64,000 nucleotides of DNA from assembly GCA_032622095.1 (NCBI GenBank), contig CP136062.1, forward strand, positions 153,880,875 through 153,944,874, read 5' to 3'. The translations under genes and the position numbers were made by a program. Source of the DNA: Siphonodentalium dalli. Lineage: Eukaryota > Mollusca > Scaphopoda > Gadilida > Siphonodentaliidae. The notes under the pieces were generated by a model, which worked only from the letters and a program-made list of their open reading frames with translations, did not search any database and was not told the origin of the DNA. Positions within the stretch are counted from its first letter, which is position 1. The number at the start of each line of letters is the position of its first letter. Below are positions 32,041 to 44,745 of this stretch, piece after piece.

Positions 32041-35000
32041 AGTCGAGTTTTTTTCCAAAACTCGACTTATAGTTTGATGAGGGACGGTGGGCAGGCGGGC
32101 GGCGGACAGGCGGGCGGGCGGGGTGACATGTTTTGCTTATAACTCAACCGTTTATTGACGGATTAAAAAAAAATTTGGTGTGTGAGTATACATATCCATT
32201 TTTCACTGATTTTAGATTCGTTAGCGCAACAACTTCAACAAATGTTATCTGATTTGATTGATATTTCGGATATAGGTGTCTCCCAAGAATATCTCGGACG
32301 AGTTCGAAAACCGGCCTGGTCTGATAAAATTTGATAGAGTTATGGCCCTTAATTAGTCATTTTTCACGAATTTTCAGCTCGTTAGCGCGATAACTTCAAC
32401 AAACGTTATCCGATTTGATTGAAATTTGGTATATAGGTGTCTCCCAAGAATATCTCGGACGAGTTTGAAAACCGGCCTGGTCCGATAAAATTTGATAGAG
32501 TTATGGCCCTTAATTAGTCATTTTTCACGAATTTTCAGCTCGTTAGCGCGATAACTTCAACAAACGTTATCCGATTTGATTGAAATTTGGTATATAGGTG
32601 TCTCCCAAGAATATCTCGGTCGAGTTCGAAAACCGGCCTGGTCCGATAAAATTTGATAGAGTTATGGCCCTTAATTAGTCATTTTTTCACAAATTTTCAG
32701 CTCGTTAGCGCGATAATTTAACAAACATCATCCTATTTAATTGAAATTTTGATATATAGGTGTCTCCCAAGAATACCTCGGATAAGTTAGAAAACCGGCC
32801 CGGTCCGATGAAATTTGATAGAGTTATGGCCCTTAATTAGTAATTTTTGACGAATTTTCAGCTCGTTAGCGCGATAACTTCAACAAATGTTATCCGATTT
32901 GATTGAAATTTGGTATATAGGTGTCTCCCAAGAATATCTCGGACGAGTTCGAAAACCGGCCTGGTCCGATAAAATTTGATAGAGTTATGGCCCTTAATTA
33001 GTCATTTTTCACGAATTTTCAGCTTGTTAGCGCGATAACTTCAACAAACGTTATCCGATTTGATTGAAATTTGGTATATAGGTGTCTCCCAAGAATATCT
33101 CGGACGAGTTCGAAAACCGGCCTGGTCCGATAAAATTTGATAGAGTTATGGCCCTTAATTAGTCATTTTTCACGAATTTTCAGCTCGTTAGCGCGATAAC
33201 TTCAACAAACGTTATCCGATTTGATTGAAATTTGGTATATAGGTGTCTCCCAAGAATATCTCGGTCGAGTTCGAAAACCGGCCTGGTCCGATAAATTTGA
33301 TAGAGTTATGGCCCTTAATTAGTCATTTTTTCACAAATTTTCAGCTCGTTAGCGCGATAATTTAACAAACATCATCCTATTTGATTGAAATTTTGATATA
33401 TAGGTGTCTCCCAAGAATACCTCGGATGAGTTAGAAAACCGGCCCGGTCCGATAAAATTTGATAGAGTTATGGCCCTTAATTAGTAATTTTTGACGAATT
33501 TTCAGCTCGTTAGCGCGATAACTTCAACAAATGTTATCCGATTTGATTGAAATTTGGTATATAGGTGTCTCCCAAGAATATCTCGGACGAGTTTGAAAAC
33601 CGGCCTGGTCCGATAAAATTTGATAGAGTTATGGCCCTTAATTAGTCATTTTTTCACAAATTTTCAGCTCGTTAGCGCGATAATTTAACAAACATCATCC
33701 TATTTGATTGAAATTTTGATATATAGGTGTCTCCCAAGAATACCTCGGATGAGTTAGAAAACCGGCCCGGTCCGATAAAATTTGATAGAGTTATGGCCCT
33801 TAATTAGTAATTTTTGACGAATTTTCAGCTCGTTAGCGCGATAACTTCAACAAATGTTATCCGATTTGATTGAAATTTGGTATATAGGTGTCTCCCAAGA
33901 ATATCTCGCATGAGTTCGAAAACTGGCCAGGTCTGATCAAATTTGATAGAGTTATGGCCCTTAATTAGTCATTTTTCACGAATTTTCAGCTTGTTAGCGC
34001 GATAACTTCAACAAACGTTATCCGATTTGATTGAAATTTGGTATATAGGTGTCTCCCAAGAATATCTCGGACGAGTTCGAAAACCGGCCTGGTCCGATAA
34101 AATTTGATAGAGTTATGGCCCTTAATTAGTCATTTTTCACGAATTTTCAGCTCGTTAGCGCGATAACTTCAACAAACGTTATCCGATTTGATTGAAATTT
34201 GGTATATAGGTGTCTCCCAAGAATATCTCGGTCGAGTTCGAAAACCGGCCTGGTCCGATAAATTTGATAGAGTTATGGCCTTTAATTAGTCATTTTTTCA
34301 CAAATTTTCAGCTCGTTAGCGCGATAATTTAACAAACATCATCCTATTTGATTGAAATTTTGATATATAGGTGTCTCCCAAGAATACCTCGGATGAGTTA
34401 GAAAACCGGCCCGGTCCGATAAAATTTGATAGAGTTATGGCCCTTAATTAGTAATTTTTGACGAATTTTCAGCTCGTTAGCGCGATAACTTCAACAAATG
34501 TTATCCGATTTGATTGAAATTTGGTATATAGGTGTCTCCCAAGAATATCTCGGACGAGTTTGAAAACCGGCCTGGTCCGATAAAATTTGATAGAGTTATG
34601 GCCCTTAATTAGTCATTTTTTCACAAATTTTCAGCTCGTTAGCGCGATAATTTAACAAACATCATCCTATTTGATTGAAATTTTGATATATAGGTGTCTC
34701 CCAAGAATACCTCGGATGAGTTAGAAAACCGGCCCGGTCCGATAAAATTTGATAGAGTTATGGCCCTTAATTAGTAATTTTTGACGAATTTTCAGCTCGT
34801 TAGCGCGATAACTTCAACAAATGTTATCCGATTTGATTGAAATTTGGTATATAGGTGTCTCCCAAGAATATCTCGCATGAGTTCGAAAACCGGCCAGGTC
34901 TGATCAAATTTGATAGAGTTATGGCCCTTAATTAGTCATTTTTCACGAATTTTCAGCTTGTTAGCGCGATAACTTCAACAAACGTTATCCGATTTGATTG

Positions 35001-35695
35001 AAATTTGGTATATAGGTGTCTCCCAAGAATATCTTGGTCGAGTTCGAAAACCGGCCTGGTCCGATAAAATTTGATAGAGTTATGGCCCTTAATTAGTCAT
35101 TTTTTCACAAATTTTCAGCTCGTTAGCGCGATAATTTAACAAACATCATCCTATTTGATTGAAATTTTGATATATAGGTGTCTCCCAAGAATACCTCGGA
35201 TGAGTTAGAAAACCGGCCCGGTCCGATAAAATTTGATAGAGTTATGGTCCTTAAGTAGTCATTTTGTACGAATTTTGAGCTCGTTAGCGCGATAACTTCA
35301 ACAAACGTCATCCGATTCAACTAAAATTTGGTATATAAGTGTCTTCCAATAATATCCTGGACGAGTTCGAAAACCAGCCTGGCCCAATAAAATTTGATAG
35401 AGTTATGGCCCTTAATTAGTCATTTTTCGTGAATTTTTAGCTCGTTAGCGCGATAACTTCAACAAACGTCCTCCGATTTGTTTAAAATTTGGAATAGACA
35501 TAATTGCCAAGAATATTTCGGACGAGTTCGAAAACCAGCCTGGCCCGATAAAATTTGATGGAGTTATGGCCCTTAATTAGTCATTTTTCGATTTTACCTA
35601 TTAATTAGTCTACCGATACTGATACACACCAATTGGCGGTAGCCACCGGCGGTAAGCCACTGAAAACGAGACACAGCATCTCTGATGCCACCTCT
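32041..35695 (+). repeat. pearl-like element with ~20 tandem ~160-bp cores and a 967-bp higher-order repeat
   Basis: Starts with a short hairpin (AGTCGAGTTTT / AAAACTCGACTT) and a GGCGGGCGG tract. About 20 cores follow, each with TCAGCTCGTTAGCGCGATAA, GGTATATAGGTGTCTCCCAA and GAGTTATGGCCCTTAATTAG. It ends near GCCACCTCTTGTTTT. Core variants follow a fixed order, so GTCATTTTTCACG...CAGCTTG recurs at exactly 33001, 33968 and 34935. This layout (short hairpin, simple repeat, tandem ~160-bp cores) matches bivalve 'pearl' elements, later tied to Helitron-like elements. Family assignment is by architecture only. Confidence 0.75.
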
Positions 35696-36020
35696 TGTTT
35701 TATATTTATTCTAAGCTGGCCTTGTACTAATGGTTTATAGCTGTTTTAGATCGAAAACACATATCCGTTTACGAATTTTGTATCAATTGTGGTGAATTAT
35801 GGACGATAAACACGTCCCAAAATCACAATGACATCATTTAGGTCGGTTGACGTCCCTACTAGTTACCTGCGCAGTTTGCATATAAAATGATGTAATGAAG
35901 GTAGTAATAACCTAATAAAGCTACGTTGACCTAATAAAGCTACATTGACGTAATAAACGTAATGTTTATTATGCAGGCTTTATGTTGGCAATGGAGGTAA
36001 TGAGCGGTGGATAAATAGAA
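35696..36020. other. no gene recognised; short direct repeats
   Basis: ACCTAATAAAGCTAC occurs twice near 35909-35945. Otherwise plain intron. Confidence 0.45.
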
Positions 36021-36152
36021 GATCTCTAATGAGTCGCAATTCTATACCAAATTTATTTTAACCTCGTCCTCTAAATTCAATTTGAGCCTCGCTAAAGCTC
36101 GGCTGATATAAAATTTAGTGCACTCGGTTAATAAATAGAATTGCAATGAATT
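36021..36152. repeat. imperfect fold-back, ~132 bp
   Basis: GATCTCTAATGAGTCGCAAT, TAACCTCG and GAGCCTCGC pair with complements ending AATTGCAATGAATTTGAGAT. It is probably a degenerate MITE. Confidence 0.55.
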
Positions 36153-36669
36153 TGAGATCCAATTTATCGCATAATCACATTTCAGAAAGGAAAAACTCTA
36201 AACAGCTGGGGTTAAAATCTTAATATTGATTTCCTGATCACAATGAAAGAGGAAGTAAAGTCACCTTCAAGAAAAAATATTGTTCCATTTTAAATGTGTC
36301 TTTTCATGTTGAAAAAATTGTTCAATCACCCTTATTGCCCATGTTTATCTAAAAAACCCAACGTGCAACACAAATTGAATATCATAATTATATTCTAATT
36401 AACAGAACTGAAAAAGTTGTGGCATTGACATCAGTATGATTGCGCTAAGCTCGTAATTACGTCACTGCGTGTGCCGATAATAGTCTTGTGTCTTACTAAA
36501 AAATATGAGGCCGGGTTTAGGGGCTAATTATGATATAAAATAGGATTTATTATTTGAAAAAAGTAATTGTGTAACTGCTACATTCCATCAAATTTTCAAA
36601 AGAAGTGTATTACAATTGCCATTAAATTTTGACTTGTAATTGCTTAGGGTGTCAATTACACATTAATAG
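36153..36669. other. no gene recognised
   Basis: About 500 bases of AT-rich intron with no repeat or exon that I can support. Confidence 0.5.
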
Positions 36670-37225
36670 TACTTTCAGTTACCAAAGCCAAAGTAATAAG
36701 TCAATAACAATTACCCTAACCCTGAGTTTGGGATCCTGATAAAAGACAAAATGATGAATGTTGATCAACGTTATCTCCCTTGCTGCTGCTGCTAGGGAAG
36801 GTTTGTAGGTTGGAATGTTATAATTTTCCTGCCATGACTACAGTAATGCCCTAAATAATCGACTCCTTAATTATGGGTAATTTTTCAGGATTTAGTCAGA
36901 AATATGGCCTGTTGCCATTCATCTGAAAGCTCTCAGTCTCTCAGTGGGTGCTTTCTGATGAATGGCAACAAGCCATATTTCCAACTAAATCCTGAAAAGT
37001 ATTACCCATAATTCTGCTGTGGTTAAGGAGTCAATTATTTAGGGCATTACTGTACTTTCAGTTACCCAAGCCAAATTAATTAATTACAATTGTCAATTAT
37101 CCCAACCCTGAGTTTGGGATCCTGATAAAAGACAAAATGATGAATGTTGATCAACATCTCCCTTGCTGCTGCTGCTGGGGGAGGGGTGCAGGTGGAATGT
37201 TATAATTTTCCTGCCATAACTATAT
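36670..37225 (+). repeat. ~170-bp direct duplication flanking a Tc-A MITE
   Basis: ACTTTCAGTTACC, CCCTGAGTTTGGGATCCTGA, TTGCTGCTGCTGCT and ATTTTCCTGCCAT occur in the same order on both sides (36670-36838 and 37054-37225) of the Tc-A copy at 36841-37052. Confidence 0.75.
36841..37052. mobile_element. Tc-A fold-back MITE, slightly rearranged (212 bp)
   Basis: TA-flanked. The left arm lacks the CCACAGCAG segment and the loop has a duplicated TCTCAG. Confidence 0.85.
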
Positions 37226-37444
37226 GAGACCATTTTATTTTCTGGAACAAATCATCTTTGATTTTCTTACATATCCACTCCATTGCAAATTTTAGGCGAT
37301 CAACTGTTTAGTTTGCCAGGAGGTTACCTAAAATGGAAAAAAAAAGGGTCGCGTCAAAGTTATTATATGTAGGTCACTCGATCACTGACTCACATCTTAA
37401 ATATTGCTCAATCAGGTCCCAAAATGAGACATTGAACATTAAAT

Positions 37445-37791
37445 TGATGTGAAACACTCCGGTTGGGTGGTCAAATAGAAACGGAGAATAATCTTGCTCA
37501 AAGTAGTTATTTTTATGAATATCAACCCAAATTTACAACACACCGTCAGTCTGATATATTTATTAAATGCAACAAGTACCGATGGCGAAATCATTTGCGT
37601 TAGTTTATTGCGTCCCGAATCGAGATGTAAATATTTACAATTCAGACGGTGTTTTCTATGGTATTGTATGGCCGATTTCTTTGAGATTGTGTACGATGTT
37701 AGTAAAATGATACATTCCCCCAGTTGGCATAGCGCCTGAGTACTTATTGATCAGTTTCACGCACCCGAACAAGTCCATAATATGTCTTTAA
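37445..37791 (+). repeat. interspersed ~350-bp repeat, copy 3
   Basis: Full-length relative of 11300-11647. It ends at the TTAA (37788-37791) now occupied by a pB-B element. Confidence 0.7.
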
Positions 37792-38025
37792 CCCTTTGAG
37801 TGCCAGGTCCGATTTTTGTATCAACCCATATACCCTGTGCCAATGCATTCTCTTATATATGCGAGTCGACCATAGGTCGCCTCGCATATATAAGAGAATG
37901 CATTGGCCTAACAATTATTTTTGTTTTACAATTTTTTACAATTTTAATAATTTATTCTTATATTCTTTAACAGACTTATTTTGTAGGTTTAGGGCCGATG
38001 AGATCGGCCTCTGGCACTCAAAGGG
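37792..38025. mobile_element. pB-B MITE (234 bp)
   Basis: TTAA at both ends (37788-37791, 38026-38029) and one intact core hairpin (37840-37908). Confidence 0.9.
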
Positions 38026-38271
38026 TTAAATTAGTTCAATGAGTTGCCCATCTGTAGTTAATAATACCTGTGGTAGTTTGTGTAACTCTTCTGCTAACCT
38101 ATGGGTTACCTGAGCACAAACCATGCGAACAAAAAATATATTATGCATAATTTTGCGTGCGAAGAAAATTGTTCCTCAGTGTATATTTGATCCTGTTGAC
38201 TGAGATGCATGACACGCTCATTGATGAATGCGATCACGATCTAATCATGCCCACAGCATTATACAAACAAT

Positions 38272-39343
38272 TAGTGTTCAAACGACTCTGGGATTCTGGA
38301 GTCGACTAGTCGAACACCAAAAGTCGAGTCGACGTCGACTAGTCGCCCAAATACATCACCAACCTTATACTAATGAAACACATGTGAAAGAAAATTACAA
38401 ATTCCGTGCCATCATCACACTATTTACACTCTACTGTGATCGGAGAATTGAATCACGTGACACGTCACGTGGTTTTGTTGCAAATGAACCGGTGCTCTAG
38501 AAACCCACCGATCGCAAATAAGTTCCCTACGAATCTACGATGATAATGAGAATAAATAATTGAGGGATTTTCTGTTAATCATGAAATCAAATAAATACTT
38601 CCCTGCCAGTGTATAGAAAATAAACGATACTCAGTCTCAGAGTCAGCTCAAAATAAAAAACAAAACAAAAGAAAACGTGCACACACACTGTGTGACACAC
38701 ATTATAATGATTAATGATTATATATACGATGTGTACATAGGCCTACTTTGTAAGCTGCCATAACTTCCGTAAGGCGTACGTAGCAAGCAGAGAGTTAGAC
38801 TCAGTTAGTATCGACGAACACTTTTGTGGAAGCCCCTCCCTCTTTACCTGTGTTGGTTAGAAATGTGCACTACGAATTTTTGCGTCCGCGGTATAGGGAG
38901 TATGAAATGTGCGCGAGCGTAGACACTAAATGACGCAATGCAAAGACCACGTGGCATTAACCTGGAACATGCGTGAGACGTCGGTCAAGTACGCCGCGAC
39001 CTAATATTTACTGTTTATGGACCACGTACTTTTTAGAAGTCAAATATAGAGTTACTGCTCTTGTAATGATAATGGTTAACTTGAATTATCGCATTGGCGA
39101 ATTTCGGCGTAGTTCTATGTCAAGCTCGACATTAGGACATATGTTTGGACTTTGGAAAGCTTCTTGAACATAGACTAGCTATCTTTGCTGCTTTTCTGAC
39201 CCACATTTAGTGAAACCATGCATTGTCAAGGCCAGCTGATGAGATTAGATACTGTATTTCGACTAGTCGACTGTGGAAGTTAGAGTCGATTACCCGAAAA
39301 ACCAGCGTCGACGATTATTTGTCGACTAATCGTTTGAACACTA
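38272..39343. mobile_element. hAT non-autonomous element 1 (1,072 bp)
   Basis: Ends TAGTGTTCAAACGA and TCGTTTGAACACTA are exact complements, with GTCGACTAGTCG-rich subterminal repeats at each end. CAAACAAT is duplicated exactly on both sides (38264-38271, 39344-39351). An 8-bp duplication and TAGTG ends are typical of hAT. No transposase frame remains. Confidence 0.9.
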
Positions 39344-39408
39344 CAAACAATTCTAATTGATCAATACAGGTGTTTACCCCTGTATAGCTTCTGAGTGGGC
39401 ACCCTGGC

Positions 39409-39811
39409 CTGCAAATAGTGTGTCTGTCATTTGCAGAATGAGGTCCCCAGTGGGTGAATTTAGTGATGCTACCCAACACAATGGGCAAGCATCACCAAAT
39501 TCACGCTCTGGGGACTTCATTCTGCTTAGCCTCATCTTCTGGGAAGTATCTATAGTCTCAAATTAACATTATTTTTAGTTACTTTTTCCGGTCTGGGAAG
39601 CTTCTATATGCCCTAATTTGCAGAAGATAAAATGCATAATCGAGGTGACTACATCTGGGGAACTTCAATCTGATCCTAGGTCTCTCATTGCAGGATGAGG
39701 TTCCCAGAGTGTGAATTTGGTGATGCTAGCCCGCTTAGCAGAATAGCATCACTAAAATCACCCTCTGGTGACCTCATTCTGCAAATTGTCAGACACACTA
39801 TATGCAGGTTT
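39409..39811. mobile_element. GAG-family element (~403 bp)
   Basis: CCTGCAAATAGTGTGTCTGT on the left, GACACACTATATGCAGG on the right. Same order of modules as 30172 with more substitutions. Confidence 0.75.
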
Positions 39812-39937
39812 GCTGACCTACCCAGATTGATCAATAACACTTGGAGAGTCTTGTATCATGTTTCAGTTTATTGGCTTCTCATCGTTGTCTACTTTTAAAT
39901 AATAGATAGATTGAGATTCTATTGCATGTACATCAAA

Positions 39938-40276
39938 TGTGACCCGCCATATCAAATCCAGTCATAAGTCGGGTTTTTTTTACCCTGTGCCAATGCATTC
40001 TCTTATATATGCGAGTCGACCATAGGTCGCCTCGCATATATAAGAGAATGCATTGGCCTAACAATTTTTTACAATTTTAATAATTTTTTCTTGTATTCTT
40101 TAACAATTTTATAATTTAACCCATACAGAGCCCCAGACAAACATGAGCAGACGAGACTCTTATATATGCTTCTATATATGTGTGGGGCTCCCTGCAGCGT
40201 AATGGATGTTTTTTATTTTATGTCCTAAAAATTGTAAGAAACATTTATTTAAAAAAAATGATAAAAAATTGTTAGG
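39938..40276. mobile_element. T-G MITE, right end deleted
   Basis: Starts TGTGACCCGCC and contains one core hairpin (39990-40058). It stops at AAAAATTGTTAGG, exactly where the second hairpin begins in other copies. Confidence 0.8.
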
Positions 40277-40279
40277 TGA

Positions 40280-41640
40280 ATCTAGTGAACTGAACCAAAT
40301 TTGGTATATTAGTTTACCACTCCAAAATACAGATCATGTTTGAATATGGGTTTCGTACACATGATTTTCACTGAGTTATGCCCATTTTTTTACTTAGATT
40401 TTATTTTTGTTATTATTTCGTCTTAAGTCAAAGGTTTCAAACAAATGAATTAAACCTTGCCCCTAGAGCTGGGACGGTTATGCGGTTAACCACCAACTAT
40501 GGCCGTGACCGGTCACGGATTTGCCGTGGTCGGTTAACCGTAACATCACTATTATAGTGTATGATCACTGTGATGGTCAGCTATAACTGGCTATAAGAGG
40601 GTTAATCTGTCTCCGTCAATTAAAATGAATCCGATATTGACGGAACAACATCAAACGCGGTGTGTCGGCTCTTTGAAGGCTTGATTAATTAGCATTTAAT
40701 TAGCATTACTCCAACTAAATTTGGGTGTGAACTCATTACACAACTATTGTGTTTTCAAATTGATCCCAAGAAAATATAAATTGAGCCCAATAATTTCCAC
40801 GAGCAGTCCTGCTTTCTATGATATACTTTTAAAAGTTGCCACGTTCTCTGGTGTTAATTCGTTTACAATCTTTGTGGCTCAATTGCCGTTAATTAATCTT
40901 GGATTATTTCATTTTAACATGAGGCAATATATATATCAGAGCAGCTAATATTTATATTAAATCATTTTTGAACCATTACATTTAAAATAGTATCAGATAA
41001 TGAGTTTTTCCATTCGAATATTAATCCACCTCGAATTTATAGAGTTATTGTTCTTGTTGCAGAACGTACATACAACGTATAAATTGTATTTTTTGTTTTA
41101 CCTGTCGACATCTGTATCTTGTTATTATATGATTTTATCTTAATAAAACGCATCATTCTCTTTATATAACGCAACTACTCTTGGTATCAGTATAAAATAC
41201 GATGGTAAACCACCATCTCAAGGCTAACTGAGATTTTGCACGGGGGGATCCCCGTGAGTAAGCCCATGCAGTACCCACTTTTTTGACAAAAACGTGCACG
41301 TGCCCCCTGGGCTTACTGACGGGGTGTATACAGTACTTAATTAGATATGTGATTATGTGTGTCATGGGTGACAACTTCTTTGTATAATGGGCAGGAGCCG
41401 TTCTCAAACTTACCATGTCAGTGAGCATCACAATCATCGCCGTTCTGCATACTGCGCTTACCTACCCATAATAGTACCTATACTATGTGGTTAACCGGTT
41501 AATCGCGGTTTTTTGCCGTTCATAACCGGTCACGAAAAACCCATAACCGCCCCAGCTCTACTTGCCCCACTCTACTCCAGAAACGGGCGTATTATGCCAC
41601 GCCCCGACGGCGTGCTCTTGTTGTAGGATATTTTTGTAGG
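40280..41640 (+). repeat. interspersed repeat split by hAT element 2
   Basis: Left part: GTGAACTGAACCAAATTTGG and ATGATTTTCACTGAGTTATG. Right part from 41569: ACTCTACTCCAGAAACGGGC to GGCGTGCTCTTGTT. An uninterrupted relative at 48541-48895 joins these halves. Confidence 0.7.
40464..41560. mobile_element. hAT non-autonomous element 2 (1,097 bp)
   Basis: Ends TAGAGCTGGGACGGTTATG and CATAACCGCCCCAGCTCTA. CTTGCCCC is duplicated exactly on both sides (40456-40463, 41561-41568). Subterminal GGTTAACCG and ACCGGTCACG repeats occur. The relative at 48831-48845 (CATGCCCCACTCTACTCC) shows the empty site. No open frame encodes a transposase. Confidence 0.9.
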
Positions 41641-43890
41641 AGTTTTTCCGAGTAGGATACCCAGACCTACCCTGATTGATTAATGTCACTTGGAGAGTCT
41701 TTGTATCATGTTTCAATTCACTACCTCCTCATTGTTGCCTACGTTTAAATAATGGAAAGCTTAAATAATCTTACTGATATAGCAGGATTAGAAGTTTACC
41801 TCCAATGTACTGTCTATCGATGTTGACTAATTTTCCAACATTGGAGATTTATAGTGATTAGTCCAGAGCATTTATGGTTTTATCCAGAACTATAATCGCA
41901 ACAGAAATTGTCTTTACTGGAATAAGTACATAAACTCATTATAAATAACCAGTCCTCGAAATTGGCCATATAATATTGGTAATAAGCAATGCCGTGGCAA
42001 CATGTGGAATCTTTAACATCCCACAGCATTAAATTTGCTGCGGGACATTTTTCCTATTTTCGAGTGCTGAATAACATACTAAATATTAACAAGGATCAAG
42101 AAACGGGGAAATTGGAGAATTTTGTGAAATAAATTTGGTGAAATATAAAAATTTATGGCTTATCGAGATGTTAATAAAAAATCCAGATTCAAAAGTCCTT
42201 CCAATTTTATACTGATTTTGTAGATTTTATTATCCTGATTACAGAACAGAAAACCTGAATGGGCACCCACCCATAAGGACACTGATTGATCAATATCACT
42301 CTGAGGACCTGCATGGTCTCAATTCACTGCCTTAATTAAGATTAATCCATCTTAATGGTATAGCAGGATTAGAAGTTCACCTCTAATACATGTACTATTT
42401 TTGGGTGGCTGCACGGATGGTGGCCATGCAATTCTGAATATCCGACCTATATTGATTTTGACTTATTTTCCCACTTTGGAGATATAGTATTGTCCAGTGC
42501 ATTCATGGTTGCAATTGAAACATAAATTGTTTTTACTGGGATAAGTACACAAACTCATTATAAATAGCTTACTAAAAATTACCAAAACTCAAGAAAAGGA
42601 AAATTGGTGAATTTGTGAAATAAATTTGCAAAAATTTGGTAATGTATTTTATTTATGGCTTTTCAGAGATATGTTTATAAAAAATTCAGATTCACAAGCC
42701 TTCTAATTTTATACCGATTTTTCCATCCTGATTGTTGCCTATGTTTAAATAATACCGGTAGATAGATTAATCCATCTTAATGGTGTAGCAGGATTAGAAG
42801 TTACCTCTAATGTACTGTCTTTGGATGGATGCGTAGAGGGTACGTGTCCATGCAATTCTGAATATTCGACCTCTATCGATGTTGACTTATTTTGCAACTT
42901 TGGAGATCAAGTCCAGCGTATTAACAATGCATTAAAATTTGGTAAAATATTCAATTTGTAGCTTTTCCTGTGCCCCCCCCCCCTCCCACACTTAGGAGCC
43001 CCTGCAAATGGCAGGACTAAATTTAGTCATGAATATTCTACAACAATTCTATTATCTTCTTCCAGAGATACTTCACAAAGCAGACATATTTACGATGGAC
43101 TGTCATGTTCTCCACAGGTGTCGTCACGGCAATACTGGCTGCTGGTGTTCATATCATAGTGGAAGAAATCAGTCATAAAAAGTTTATTGCTATCAAGACA
43201 TGTATCCTTGCAGGGAGCTTCACTGCCAAAACCTTGAGCATAAGTGTTTCTCTGGCTGTTATTCAGCCCCACGCAGATGGTGCAACTGGGGCCAAAATTA
43301 TAATAATGTTTGTTTCACCTGACCCTACCAACCCTAGATCATGTCATGAATCTCTACTCTGGATAACGTCCGTAGAGATCATATTCCACCAGTGCAAAAC
43401 TTGGGAACTTTTTGAAGGTTTGAAAAAATAACTCGGGGAATATATTTCTTAGTTATTATCTGTTCCTTAATAATATACTTCACTGTAGGTGAAAGTCCCA
43501 ACTCGAAATTGAATGTTTTTACATGTAGCAGGATTTTAGGTTTACCGACAATGTATTGGTTTTGGGTGGATGCACGGAGGGTGTCCATTCAATTCTGAAT
43601 ATCTGACCTCTATCAATGTTGACTTATATATCAACTTTGGAGATATAGTATTAGTCCAAAGTATTTATGGTTTTATCCAGGACTAATTGCAACAGAAATT
43701 GTCTTTACATGAATAAGTATATAAACCCATTATAAATAACATACTAAATATTAACAAATATCAAGAAAATGGAAATTGATGAATTTTGTGAAATAAATTT
43801 GCGAAAATTTGGTTAAATATTCAATATATAGCTTTTCAGATATGTTTATAAAAAATTCAGATTCACAAGTCCTTCCAAGTTAATACCAAT
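41640..43890 (+). repeat. four diverged tandem copies of a ~500-600-bp intron segment
   Basis: TAGCAGGATTAGAAGTTTAC recurs at about 41779, 42362, 42787 and 43528. Each copy is followed by TGTACTGTCT-like sequence, GACCTCTATCGATGTTGACT, ATAAACTCATTATAAAT and a block ending CAGATTCACAAG. The CLC exon at 43066 sits between the third and fourth copies. Confidence 0.7.
43066..43201 (+). CDS. CLCN7-like: CLC exon 4: helix B
   Basis: A 136-nt exon with 45 complete codons plus one base (phase 1). The acceptor is TTATCTTCTTCCAG and the donor GTATCC. It opens RYFTKQTYLRW, then a hydrophobic run of about 22 residues (TVMFSTGVVTAILAAGVHII), then VEEISHKKFIAIKT. This matches helix B and the following loop of ClC-6/7 (K-RW ... 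G-LTGL ... VE). The split codon T + AT joins to the 47562 exon as tyrosine and brings the paired-cysteine loop into register, which supports this donor choice. Confidence 0.9.
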
Positions 43891-44038
43891 TTTGTAGTCC
43901 CCTGACCTTAACTACCCTTAAAAAAAACCTCCCTACTTAAAATATTTTATTGGCCGCTCATAGAAATATTTTTTTTATTTACAATCAAGATTATAAACGC
44001 ATGAATAGAAATTTAATACCTTTTGTTTTTTTGTTTAA

Positions 44039-44300
44039 CCCTTTCATGACAGGAGCTGCGCTGGTGCAGCATTAAAGATCCTGTGCCAGTGCATTCTCTT
44101 ATATATGCGAGTCTCCCATAGTGAGCCTCGCATATCTAAGAGATTTCACTGGTTTACAAGGTCAAGGTAACTATATTGTTAGGCCAATGTATTCTCTTAT
44201 ATATATATATGCAAAGCTCCCTATGGGAGACTCACATATATAAGAGAATGCATTGGCACAGGGTTCTTGCAAATTTTCAGGTGGCTCCAGTCATGGAAGG
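44039..44300. mobile_element. pB-C MITE, full length (262 bp)
   Basis: TTAA at 44035-44038 and 44301-44304. Left arm CCCTTTCATGACAGGAGCTG, right arm GGCTCCAGTCATGGAAGG. Two hairpins with loops CTCCCATAGTGAG and CTCCCTATGGGAG, a loop variant typical of pB-C. Confidence 0.85.
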
Positions 44301-44574
44301 TTAACATTGCTTGAAAGATACAGGCCACATGAGTATATTTGATGGCATTCAGAGGAAGAGGTCAAATGAAATTTTTAATCTCAAAAACATTTATTAACTC
44401 ACTTTAAATATACCCATTCAAGTAGCTTACTGGTCATATGTCATGGCAATATTACATGAATGGTGCCAGAAACAACTGGCACTTTATATTTATAAAATTA
44501 CCCCTACTGATCATTCAAAACTGTGGAGTGTTACCTTTATTATCAATCTAACAAGTTGTTTTAGTTTCAATAAT

Positions 44575-44745
44575 TTCACAATGCATAATCGAGGTGCCCA
44601 ATCTTGACCTTCTGAGTCTAGGATGAGGCCATGCAGAATGAGGTCCCCAGAGGATGAATTTGGTGATGCTAGCCCACTGTGTGGGGTAGTGTTACACTAA
44701 ATTCACCCTATGTGGACCTCATTCTGAAAATGTTCAGCACCATAT
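44575..44745. mobile_element. GAG-family element, partial
   Basis: ATGCATAATCGAGGTGCCCA and a fold-back GAGGTCCCCAGAGGATG / CATTCTGAAAATG. The left outer arm is missing. Confidence 0.6.

Noticed and set aside
38272-39343. hAT transposase gene
   Set aside because: Open frames inside are under 100 codons and show no transposase or BED-finger motif, so the element is non-autonomous.
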